The position numbers were made by a program, and so were the translations under genes. The notes beneath the pieces were generated by a model that saw nothing but the letters and a program-made list of their open reading frames with translations, ran no database searches and had not been told where the DNA came from. From NCBI GenBank assembly GCA_023130215.1, contig JAGMAN010000051.1, positions 1 to 12,144 on the forward strand: 12,144 bases of DNA, written 5' to 3'. Source of the DNA: a bacterium (GTDB lineage: Bacteria; NPL-UPA2; JAGMAN01). Every line of letters begins with the position of its first letter. The stretch's first letter is position 1. Of this stretch, positions 1 through 5,164 are shown piece by piece.

Positions 1-506
1 TCCATCCTGGGCAGTTCAGAGAGAGCTTTCAGGCCAAAGTGTTCTAAGAATTCATCGGTTGTTCCATAGATGAGGGGACGACCGGGAACCATCTTCCTTC
101 CCATCACCCGAATTAATCTCTTCTCTAACAAGCTGTGTAAGACTCCGGCTATGTCCACTCCTCTAACAAATTCTATCTCCGCTCTGATAACGGGCTGTTT
201 ATAAGCAATGATGGACAGGGTCTCCAGGGACGCGGCAGTGAGTCTCTCCCTGTGGCGCACCTTATAGAACTTCTTAAGCCAGGGACCAAACTGAGGTTGA
301 GTGGACATCCGGAATCCGCCTGCTACCTCAACGATCCGGAAACTTCTCCTCTGATTTCCATACTCATCTTGCAAATTCTTAATCAAGCTCTGAATGCTCT
401 TACCGTCTATGCCTTCCAAAACCTCCTTTATCTCCTCCAGTGAGATGGGCTTGTCGGCGGTAAAGAGCAGAGCCTCAATTATACCTCTTGCAGTCTGAAG
501 TTCCAT
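1..506 (-). CDS. scpB: Segregation and condensation protein ScpB (3' end beyond window)
   Basis: ScpB is the winged-helix partner of the SMC-ScpA kleisin complex, which organises and segregates the chromosome. The first 168 codons are visible, read from an ATG at 506; the C-terminal part lies outside the window. The N-terminal half (residues 1-80) has the first winged-helix pattern. Residues about 89-116 carry the family hallmark: a SLETLSIIAYKQP stretch, then RAEIEFVRGV, in the second winged helix. The PGRPLIYGTT segment near 141-150 is the usual ScpB wing. The start codon sits 1 nt after the scpA stop (TGATATG) with no clear Shine-Dalgarno, so translational coupling to scpA is likely. This is the last visible gene of the M50-trpS-scpA-scpB operon. 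The identification is firm; only completeness is unknown. Confidence 0.95.
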   Translation of the reverse strand, partial: MELQTARGIIEALLFTADKPISLEEIKEVLEGIDGKSIQSLIKNLQDEYGNQRRSFRIVEVAGGFRMSTQPQFGPWLKKFYKVRHRERLTAASLETLSIIAYKQPVIRAEIEFVRGVDIAGVLHSLLEKRLIRVMGRKMVPGRPLIYGTTDEFLEHFGLKALSELPRM

Positions 507-507
507 A

Positions 508-1227
508 TCACTGATTACCCGCTTTATATACTCTTATTTCCCCAAATCTGCGTGCCTGGCGAATCTTTATCTCCTTCAGCCTTATGAGTTCCAATAGGGC
601 CAGGAAGGTAACCACCATCTCCACCTTGCTTATCAGTCCGACGAAGAATTTAGTAAAATTCAAGGAGACTTTCACCCTCAACATATCCATGATTTCCCTT
701 ATCTTCTCCTTGACAGTGGTCTCCTCATCCATAATCTCAGTGAACTCATCTCTTGCACCGACCGTCTTTAAGACATTAGAGAAGGCAGAGATCAGATCAA
801 AGAGGTTCGCCTCCAGCAAGAATCCTTCTTTCTGAGATAGCTCTGCCATCTCATCCCCGCCCCGGGTGAAGATCTCCTCCTGCTCAATCTCTCTGATCTC
901 CAGCTTCTCAGCCGATTCTTTGAATTTCCGGTATTCAATTAGCTGTTTTACCAGTTCAGCTCCTGGGTCCTCCTCTAATTCCTCCTCTTCTAACTCTTCT
1001 TCGGGAAGGAGCATGCGTGATTTGATGTGCATAAGAGTGGCAGCCATGACTAAAAATTCTCCGGCTACATCCAGATTGAGCATCTTCATCATCCGAATAT
1101 ATTCCAAATACTGTTCGGTAATTCTGGCAATCGGAATATGATGAATATCCAGCTCTTCTTTCTTGATGAGATAGAGCAATAGGTCCAGTGGTCCTTCAAA
1201 GATTTCCAGTTGCACCTTATAGCTCAT
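508..1227 (-). CDS. scpA: Segregation and condensation protein ScpA (kleisin)
   Basis: ScpA is the bacterial kleisin that bridges the heads of the SMC dimer and binds ScpB, working in chromosome condensation on the nucleoid. The 239-residue protein has the family's usual length. It starts with the typical kleisin N-terminus (LEIFEGPLDLLLYLIKKEELDI at about 7-28), has the AATLMHIKSRMLLP helix at about 62-75, a strongly acidic linker (about 76-88, nearly all Glu/Leu), and the C-terminal winged-helix segment ending in VVTFLALLELIRLKEIKIRQ. The ATG overlaps the end of trpS by 11 nt and scpB begins 1 nt beyond its stop, so the three are one transcriptional unit. The N-terminal alignment to the family supports the start. 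Confidence 0.96.
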   Translation of the reverse strand: MSYKVQLEIFEGPLDLLLYLIKKEELDIHHIPIARITEQYLEYIRMMKMLNLDVAGEFLVMAATLMHIKSRMLLPEEELEEEELEEDPGAELVKQLIEYRKFKESAEKLEIREIEQEEIFTRGGDEMAELSQKEGFLLEANLFDLISAFSNVLKTVGARDEFTEIMDEETTVKEKIREIMDMLRVKVSLNFTKFFVGLISKVEMVVTFLALLELIRLKEIKIRQARRFGEIRVYKAGNQ

Positions 1228-2209
1228 TGGACATTCCCATGGCGGCCATAGCTTCTTTCAAAGTAGCAGAAGCAATCGCCTTAGCTCTTTTACTGCCCTC
1301 CTCTAAAATCTCATCTACTTTCTCCGGGTCATCCTTTATTCTGCTTCGATGTTCCTGTATCCCTTTTAGATAATTTATTAAGACTTGAGCTAACATTTCC
1401 TTACAATCAGTACAGCCAATCTTTGCAGTCCGGCAGTCTTCTGTCAGCTTAGAAATCTTCCCCTCGCTGAAGCATTTATGATAACTATAGACATTGCATA
1501 TCTCGGGATGCCCCGGGTCCCCTCTCTTGACGCGGGCGGGATCGGTAATCATCTGAAGAACCTTCTTGCGAATAGTATCCGGAGAATCAGTTAGGGCAAT
1601 ATAGTTCTGATAGCTCTTACTCATCTTCCGGTTGTCAGTGCCTAAAAGCTTGGGAATATGAGTTAAAATTGGCTGTGGCTCTAAGAAGACCGGACCATAA
1701 AGGTGATTGAATCGCCTGACAATCTCTCGAGCTAACTCTAAATGAGGAAGCTGGTCCTCGCCAACCGGAATTAGGGTAGCCTTATACAGAACAATGTCGG
1801 CTGTCTGCAAGATGGGATAACCCAAAAACCCATAAGTGGATAGGTCCTTACCCTTTAGCTCCTCTTTCTGCTCCTTATAAGTGGGGTTACGCTCCAGCCA
1901 GCCGAGTGGTGTTATCATGGAGAGCAGAAGATGCAACTCCGCATGCTCCGGCACCCTGGATTGGACGAAGATGGTGCATTTCTCTACATCCAGGCCAGCC
2001 GCTAACCAATCAATAACATTCTCCCTGATGTTGTGCCTGATCGGCTTCGGGTCGGCGTATTCAGAAGAGAGAGCATGTAGGTCGGCTACCATGAAAAGAC
2101 AATCGTGCTTATCCTGGAGCTGGACCCAGTTATTCAGAGCACCTAAGAGATTTCCTAAGTGCACCTCTCCTGTAGGCCGAAGACCGCTTAATACCCGTTG
2201 TTTGGCCAT
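1217..2209 (-). CDS. trpS: Tryptophanyl-tRNA synthetase, apparent iron-sulfur type
   Basis: Class Ic aminoacyl-tRNA synthetase charging tRNA(Trp) with tryptophan. The 330-residue protein shows the HIGH-equivalent P12-T-G-E-V-H-L-G-N20, the GEDQ motif (150-153) and KMSKS (195-199). Residues 238-269 contain Cys238, then Cys259, Cys266 and Cys269, i.e. C-x20-C-x6-C-x2-C, with an extra Cys246. From memory, Thermotoga maritima TrpRS binds a [4Fe-4S] cluster through a C-x22-C-x6-C-x2-C motif near the anticodon-binding region, with the same IGC-x-DCK local sequence, so I infer the same cluster here with a loop two residues shorter. The ATG overlaps the upstream protease stop by 1 nt (TAATG), preceded by a GGGGGGAGG purine tract that serves as ribosome binding site. 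The 3' end overlaps scpA. Confidence 0.96.
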   Translation of the reverse strand: MAKQRVLSGLRPTGEVHLGNLLGALNNWVQLQDKHDCLFMVADLHALSSEYADPKPIRHNIRENVIDWLAAGLDVEKCTIFVQSRVPEHAELHLLLSMITPLGWLERNPTYKEQKEELKGKDLSTYGFLGYPILQTADIVLYKATLIPVGEDQLPHLELAREIVRRFNHLYGPVFLEPQPILTHIPKLLGTDNRKMSKSYQNYIALTDSPDTIRKKVLQMITDPARVKRGDPGHPEICNVYSYHKCFSEGKISKLTEDCRTAKIGCTDCKEMLAQVLINYLKGIQEHRSRIKDDPEKVDEILEEGSKRAKAIASATLKEAMAAMGMSNEL

Positions 2210-2853
2210 TAGCCTCCCCCCAGCAGAAAAATGGACAAGTTGCTAGCCATAAACCAAACTATATTAAGGGCACCCATCATAAGCAAAGCAATCAAGATGA
2301 TGAAGCCAAATGGTCTTATCCGACTGAACATCTCTTCATATTTATCAGGCAGAAGGCCCTGCAAGATTCCCGACCCATCCAGGGGAGGCACCGGAATCAG
2401 GTTAAAGAAGGCCAGGATAAGATTCAGATGAACAGCCACAATTAAGAAATGGCGCACTGGCTCCCAAATAGCCCCCGGTAGATGGATGGCTTTTGAGACA
2501 AGAACAGCCATATGAAAGAGGAAAGCAAAGATAACTGCAGAAGCTACATTAGAAGCCGGTCCAGCTAATGATACCAGCATATAGTCACGCTTGATGTGAC
2601 GCAGATTGTAGGGATTCACTGGCACTGGTTTAGCCCATCCTATCAGAAATCCTCCTCCAGTGATAATAATGAGCAAAGGTATAAGTACCGTCCCAATGGG
2701 ATCAAGGTGAGCAATTGGATTTAAAGTGATTCTCCCTTGACTCCTGGCCGTTGGGTCGCCAAGCCTGTCAGCCATCCAGGCATGGCAGCACTCATGAAAA
2801 GCTATAGCCAGTAAAAAAGCCGGTATCCAGATAACAAGCTGCGATAGTCCCAT
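2209..2853 (-). CDS. M50 family site-2-protease-like membrane metalloprotease
   Basis: Intramembrane zinc metalloprotease of the small M50 (site-2 protease) group, 214 residues with about five or six hydrophobic segments. The catalytic HExxH is in the first membrane helix as H20-E-C-C-H24. The AGPASN motif (97-102) and the NLIPVPPLDGSGIL segment (151-164), whose Asp159 should be the third zinc ligand, are both present. LNPIAHLDPIGT (44-55) is also typical. There is no PDZ domain, so this is the short housekeeping-type paralogue rather than an RseP-like sigma-E protease; the substrate is not known. It has a clear ribosome site (AGGAG, about 5 nt before ATG) and overlaps trpS by 1 nt. Its position ahead of trpS-scpA-scpB is an arrangement I recall from several anaerobic bacterial lineages. 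The double Cys inside HExxH is slightly uncommon. Confidence 0.9.
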   Translation of the reverse strand: MGLSQLVIWIPAFLLAIAFHECCHAWMADRLGDPTARSQGRITLNPIAHLDPIGTVLIPLLIIITGGGFLIGWAKPVPVNPYNLRHIKRDYMLVSLAGPASNVASAVIFAFLFHMAVLVSKAIHLPGAIWEPVRHFLIVAVHLNLILAFFNLIPVPPLDGSGILQGLLPDKYEEMFSRIRPFGFIILIALLMMGALNIVWFMASNLSIFLLGGG

Positions 2854-2877
2854 TCTGCTCCTCTTCTCAATAAATCT

Positions 2878-3156
2878 TTAGGTGTTACCCTTTGCAGCCA
2901 TATCACGCTTCGCCTCAACGAAAGCAACTTCTTCTATCTCAATTCGCTCTTGAATAATGTGCATGAGCCACTTTTCAATGTCCGTTTCCCTGTGCAACCT
3001 GGCCAAGAAGGCTGCCCGTGCAGCAAGCTCTGCAGGGACAGACAAAGAAGTCAACTTTGTTTTGCGAATATGAATAGGTTCTTCCCATGCCGAATTGTCA
3101 TCGGCTTGTTCCACTACGATTTTGTCGATTTCCTTTTCAGAGAGTTTCTTTTTCAT
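2878..3156 (-). CDS. Orphan CopG/ribbon-helix-helix antitoxin-like protein
   Basis: A 92-residue soluble protein. The first 30 residues are charged and include a D-x-x-W-E segment. Residues about 33-75 (LTSLSVPAELAARAAFLARLH, then EKWLMHIIQERIEIEE) have the strand-helix-helix spacing of ribbon-helix-helix DNA-binding proteins, and the overall layout resembles CopG/BrnA-type antitoxins. No toxin gene is adjacent: upstream is a MITE-like element, and 24 nt downstream the M50 protease gene begins. There is no Shine-Dalgarno before its ATG (GCGTAAAATG), which is unusual here. It lies directly after an attC-like spacer, so it may be the terminal cassette of the accessory block. The family assignment comes from pattern only; it could be another small DNA-binding or scaffold protein. 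Confidence 0.6.
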   Translation of the reverse strand: MKKKLSEKEIDKIVVEQADDNSAWEEPIHIRKTKLTSLSVPAELAARAAFLARLHRETDIEKWLMHIIQERIEIEEVAFVEAKRDMAAKGNT

Positions 3157-3208
3157 TTTACGCTTCTAACGAGGCTGTAGAAAAACCCTATCTTTACAGA
3201 AATTGCAA

Positions 3209-3226
3209 AAGTTAAAAACTTAACTT
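3209..3226. repeat. Inverted repeat (7-bp stem, 4-nt loop) inside the MITE-like element
   Basis: AAGTTAA and TTAACTT face each other across a 4-nt AAAC loop. The stem sits inside the MITE-like element and adds to its hairpin content. It has no T-tract and is too AT-rich to be a convincing terminator. Confidence 0.5.
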
Positions 3227-3231
3227 GTTAT

Positions 3232-3249
3232 TTTGTAACATGTTACAAA
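3232..3249. repeat. Perfect 18-bp palindrome TTTGTAACATGTTACAAA
   Basis: Nine bases on each side of the centre between 3240 and 3241 are exactly complementary. It lies near the middle of the MITE-like element and about 75 nt upstream of the antitoxin-like start codon. It could be part of the element's fold or a dimeric-protein operator controlling the downstream gene. Nothing in the sequence decides between these. Confidence 0.6.
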
Positions 3250-3296
3250 TCTCAAATTTCGTCAATTTTCACATTTCTGACTTATTCTACAGCCTC

Positions 3297-3380
3297 AACG
3301 GCGAAGCTGAGGGACCATGGCACGAATCTTTGCTTGCCATTGCAAGCGAGTGACTGGTTCGCTCCAGTAATTTGTTATGC
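3297..3380 (-). other. attC-like recombination site 1, after hicA (interrupted by the MITE)
   Basis: Read on the minus strand, this spacer starts with GCATAAC (3374-3380, an R''-like RYYYAAC box with one deviation), overlapping the last base of the hicA stop codon. It contains a CTTGC-AATG-GCAAG hairpin plus other imperfect complementary stretches, and ends at GTT (3299-3297). There the 126-bp element interrupts it; after the element the sequence resumes as GTTAGAAGC, giving an R'-like GTTRRRY box with a deviating last base. About 85-90 nt of folded sequence between such boxes, placed right after a gene, is the layout of an integron attC site. Consensus deviations mean this needs a covariance-model test. 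Confidence 0.5.
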
Positions 3381-3556
3381 TAAATTTTCAATTTCTTAAT
3401 AATGTTCTTTGCGAGACTCTCTTTGATTTCTCTATGCCTCGGAATGGGCTGGCAAACTTTTGTGACGGGATTCTGATACCAATCATGTCTGCCTCCATGC
3501 CTGATGGGAAGACACCCCATCTTCTCAATCTGTTTTATCAGATCCCTTCGCTTCAT
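3380..3556 (-). CDS. hicA: HicA-family mRNA interferase toxin
   Basis: A 58-residue protein easily missed because of its size. HicA toxins are small double-stranded-RNA-binding-fold ribonucleases that cleave mRNA. The sequence begins MKRRDLIKQIEKMG, has the G21-G-R-H24-D-W-Y27 motif carrying the catalytic His, then a PIPRHREI motif (38-45) and a basic C-terminal helix: all the family landmarks at normal length. The ATG overlaps the hicB stop by 4 nt (ATGA), so translation is coupled and antitoxin is made first. The last base of its TAG stop is the first base of an attC-like site. The catalytic His is intact, so the toxin is probably active. The hicB-then-hicA order is less common than hicA-hicB. 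Confidence 0.9.
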   Translation of the reverse strand: MKRRDLIKQIEKMGCLPIRHGGRHDWYQNPVTKVCQPIPRHREIKESLAKNIIKKLKI

Positions 3557-3744
3557 GCTATCTCAAGCTCCGCAACATGATGAACAGAAGGAATATGACC
3601 ACTGGTGAGTTCTTTGTAAATATCGAGTAGATTTAGCTTCAATTCCTCCAGCGTTTCCCCTTGGGTCATATAGTCCGGAAACTCTTCGAGATAGCCTACA
3701 TACATATCATCCTCTTTGTAATAGACAAATTTCTCTTTTTCCAT
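3553..3744 (-). CDS. hicB: HicB-family antitoxin (short form)
   Basis: A 63-residue partner of the downstream HicA. It has the degenerate RNase-H-like HicB fold: KFVYYKEDDMYVGYLEEFPD, followed by the Q-G-E-T-LEEL-x-x-N-L-x-D-I-Y-K-E-L helix (about 28-46). HicB binds and blocks HicA. No C-terminal helix-turn-helix or ribbon-helix-helix domain follows the core, unlike longer HicB proteins, so DNA-binding autoregulation is not obvious. A very strong ribosome site (GGAGGAGGGAGG, 2 nt before ATG) should give high antitoxin output. An attC-like site lies 30 nt upstream, so hicB-hicA together form one cassette-sized unit. Toxin-antitoxin cassettes are well known as stabilisers of integron arrays. 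Confidence 0.88.
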   Translation of the reverse strand: MEKEKFVYYKEDDMYVGYLEEFPDYMTQGETLEELKLNLLDIYKELTSGHIPSVHHVAELEIA

Positions 3745-3773
3745 TGCCTCCCTCCTCCATATTATTTTTCAAA

Positions 3774-3873
3774 GCATAACGGCTGGACTGAGCGAAAGCT
3801 CAGCTCCGCCGAACGCTAGAACTCACCCGCCAAAAAGCGCAGCTTTTTGGTCAGGTGCAGTGGCTGGTTAGGC
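3774..3873 (-). other. attC-like recombination site 2 (100 nt)
   Basis: On the minus strand it runs from GCCTAAC (3873-3867, exact RYYYAAC) to GTTATGC (3780-3774, GTTRRRY with one deviation); the two boxes are complementary except at one position. Inside are two perfect hairpins: a 9-bp stem with a 3-nt loop (3830-3850) and a 6-bp stem closed by GAAA (3788-3803). It begins 13 nt after the stop of the 145-residue gene and ends 29 nt before hicB, as an attC would at the end of one cassette and the start of the next. Neither hairpin is followed by a T-run in the transcription direction, so it is not an intrinsic terminator. Confidence 0.55.
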
Positions 3874-3886
3874 GACCGTCTGCCAT

Positions 3887-4324
3887 TTACTTTAACCTGA
3901 GCCCGGGGTCTGCTAGCGAATAACTACCAACCTCTTTCCCTGACATATTATCGAAAATACGTACTGTATCGCCGTAATTACTACCATCGAAATAGTATGC
4001 ATATACAACACTGACGAACTTTTCTTTCGTTTCAAAATCCAAAGTATAAAATGCGGGTTTAACCCACAATCGCGGAAGCGAACCGGGCACTTCAACTTTT
4101 GCAAAAATACCTTGAGTGATGAGTTTTTCAATTAATTGTTTCCGCTGTTCCTGCATATCCGCGGACTTATCAACTTTAGCCAGAGCAGGTGACTGTTTTT
4201 TAATTTTTTGTGTATCCTTATCGGTGTCGACACTGCCAACAGCAAGGAAAACGAAAATAGCCAAAACAACAAAAGACAAAATATTCCTATTGAGAACGCT
4301 CGTATTATGGGTTTTACTAATCAT
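3887..4324 (-). CDS. Hypothetical membrane-anchored or secreted protein
   Basis: A 145-residue protein of unknown function. Residues 14-31 form one hydrophobic segment after a short polar N-terminus with Arg13, consistent with a signal-anchor or uncleaved signal peptide; there is no lipobox cysteine. A charged Lys/Gln-rich linker follows (32-70). The compact C-terminal domain (about 72-145) is rich in Phe/Tyr/Val, with a PGSLPRLWVKPAFY motif and an FVSVVYAYYFDGS strand pattern, suggesting a small beta-rich extracytoplasmic domain. The ribosome site is excellent (AAAGGAGGT, 7 nt before ATG) and overlaps the end of the upstream VanZ-like gene, so the two are cotranscribed. It ends just before attC-like site 2. 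I do not recognise the family. Confidence 0.75.
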   Translation of the reverse strand: MISKTHNTSVLNRNILSFVVLAIFVFLAVGSVDTDKDTQKIKKQSPALAKVDKSADMQEQRKQLIEKLITQGIFAKVEVPGSLPRLWVKPAFYTLDFETKEKFVSVVYAYYFDGSNYGDTVRIFDNMSGKEVGSYSLADPGLRLK

Positions 4325-4329
4325 TTGGA

Positions 4330-4785
4330 TTACCTCCTTTCTTTTTTCAATGTATACCTCTCAATTGGAATGATAATTCGAGCTATAATTACAGCTATCA
4401 CTATCGCGTTGATGTCCACAATATCAAATCTTCCCGGAACCCTGGGAGAATTCTGGAGTAACTCAGTCCCTATTGCAAGGATAGGAATCACCCAAAACCA
4501 TACATGCTTTAAATGTGATGATTCTCCATACCAGATGACTTTAATAAAAATCAGATAGCTCAAAACCCACAATGCAAATGGACCTGAGAGAATGAATACT
4601 CTTGGCAAACCACCGAACAAATTACTGAGATGAGTACGCAACAAAAAAATCCATTTACTCCAACCGACAAGTTCAAACCATTGGAACATAAGCAAAGAAT
4701 ACGGACGAGCCGTAATATATACCAGCGATCCAGCAACTAGGCAGCCAATTGCAACTATGCTGTATGTGAATTTTGCTTTATTCAT
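4330..4785 (-). CDS. VanZ-like integral membrane protein
   Basis: A 151-residue protein with about four hydrophobic segments (roughly 8-26, 42-58, 64-84, 93-107) plus a last one at 124-141. The C-terminal part, GTELLQ (106-111) followed by R-F-D-I-V-D-I-N-A (118-126), matches the ExxQ...R-x-D-x-x-D-x-x-x-N core of VanZ-like proteins. That family includes VanZ, which gives low-level teicoplanin tolerance, and many members of unknown role. Function here is unassigned. The start lies 4 nt after the attC-like palindrome at 4790-4808 with no strong ribosome site. Its stop is embedded in the ribosome site of the next gene 5 nt away, so the pair behaves as one two-gene unit. Confidence 0.72.
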   Translation of the reverse strand: MNKAKFTYSIVAIGCLVAGSLVYITARPYSLLMFQWFELVGWSKWIFLLRTHLSNLFGGLPRVFILSGPFALWVLSYLIFIKVIWYGESSHLKHVWFWVIPILAIGTELLQNSPRVPGRFDIVDINAIVIAVIIARIIIPIERYTLKKERR

Positions 4786-4789
4786 TTAC

Positions 4790-4808
4790 GCCTAACGCAT
4801 TGTTAGGC
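4790..4808 (-). other. Collapsed attC-like palindrome GCCTAACAATGCGTTAGGC
   Basis: Exact R''-type GCCTAAC and exact R'-type GTTAGGC boxes face each other across only 5 nt, in the gap between the zinc-ribbon gene and the VanZ-like gene. The flanks GCCTAACAA and GCGTTAGGC are what one sees at the two ends of many full attC sites, so this looks like an attC whose central stem has been deleted. It may no longer recombine, but it marks a cassette junction. A chance palindrome is possible; its location and agreement with both boxes argue against that. Confidence 0.5.
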
Positions 4809-4814
4809 AAATTA

Positions 4815-5135
4815 TTACCCATGGTGCCACCACGAAATGAACCTTACGCCAATGAACCAGATTAGACCAGCTATCAAACCCAACATACCAAATGCCCCGG
4901 CACCTGAGGATTCTCCAGAGAATCCCACAATCATGACAATAACACTACCAATGATGAGAAATGTTGATAATAGCTGTTGTAGTTTATACCTTTTTGACGT
5001 CTGTTCAATGGTTTGGGTTTTACCACCATGGGCCTGCGTTGTTCCACCTCCAGCAGTTGGGTAAGCACATTTGGGACAACTCTCCGCTCTATCCGAAACT
5101 TCAATACCGCATTCTGGACATTTGATTAATGCCAT
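4815..5135 (-). CDS. Zinc-ribbon domain membrane protein, function unknown
   Basis: A 106-residue protein with an N-terminal zinc ribbon: C6-P-E-C9 and C20-P-K-C23 (CxxC-x10-CxxC), a Gly/Thr/Gln linker (28-50), and two hydrophobic segments at about 57-72 and 80-98 forming a membrane hairpin, ending W-W-H-H-G. Small proteins with this zinc-ribbon plus two-helix design are widespread and mostly uncharacterised. The ribosome site is strong (AAGGAGGAG, 4 nt before ATG). A GTTAGGC box lies 22 nt upstream of the start and the collapsed attC-like palindrome a few nucleotides after the stop, so the gene sits as a single-gene cassette. No enzymatic motif is visible. Confidence 0.75.
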   Translation of the reverse strand: MALIKCPECGIEVSDRAESCPKCAYPTAGGGTTQAHGGKTQTIEQTSKRYKLQQLLSTFLIIGSVIVMIVGFSGESSGAGAFGMLGLIAGLIWFIGVRFISWWHHG

Positions 5136-5157
5136 GGTTCTCCTCCTTTTTTTTCGT

Positions 5158-5164
5158 GCCTAAC
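5158..5164 (-). other. Isolated attC R'-like box GTTAGGC
   Basis: On the minus strand GTTAGGC occurs directly before the ribosome site of the zinc-ribbon gene, at the same relative place as the boxes at the other cassette junctions. No matching RYYYAAC box is found within normal attC distance upstream (5165-5320), so the site is either a half-site left by decay or chance. It marks the right-hand limit of the recognisable cassette-like block. Confidence 0.3.

Larger units (their letters stand above)
3171..3296. mobile_element. 126-bp MITE-like element with terminal inverted repeats
   Basis: The segment begins GAGGCTGTAGAA and ends TTCTACAGCCTC, a perfect 12-nt terminal inverted repeat that continues to 14 of 15 matched. 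It is flanked by AAC at 3168-3170 and AAC at 3297-3299, consistent with a 3-bp target duplication. It has no reading frame of useful size, is AT-rich and is packed with secondary structure (a 7-bp stem at 3209-3226 and an 18-bp palindrome at 3232-3249). These are the features of a non-autonomous miniature transposable element mobilised by a transposase elsewhere. The GAGGCTGT termini recall several IS families, but I cannot name one. Removing the element and one AAC restores a continuous attC-like site. Confidence 0.6.

Noticed and set aside
1881-2246. 121-codon plus-strand open frame opposite trpS
   Set aside because: Complementary to well-supported trpS coding sequence; composition is that of an antisense shadow, with no domain or ribosome site.
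3830-3850. 9-bp hairpin as an intrinsic terminator
   Set aside because: A strong stem, but no T-run follows on the minus strand, where the genes are; better explained as part of the attC-like fold.
3913-4131. 72-codon minus-strand frame inside the 145-residue gene
   Set aside because: Alternate frame of the same strand; the longer gene has the excellent AAAGGAGGT ribosome site and a membrane segment.
4208-4558. 116-codon plus-strand open frame across the two cassette genes
   Set aside because: Runs antisense to both the 145-residue and VanZ-like genes, which have a strong ribosome site, membrane segments and family motifs on the minus strand.
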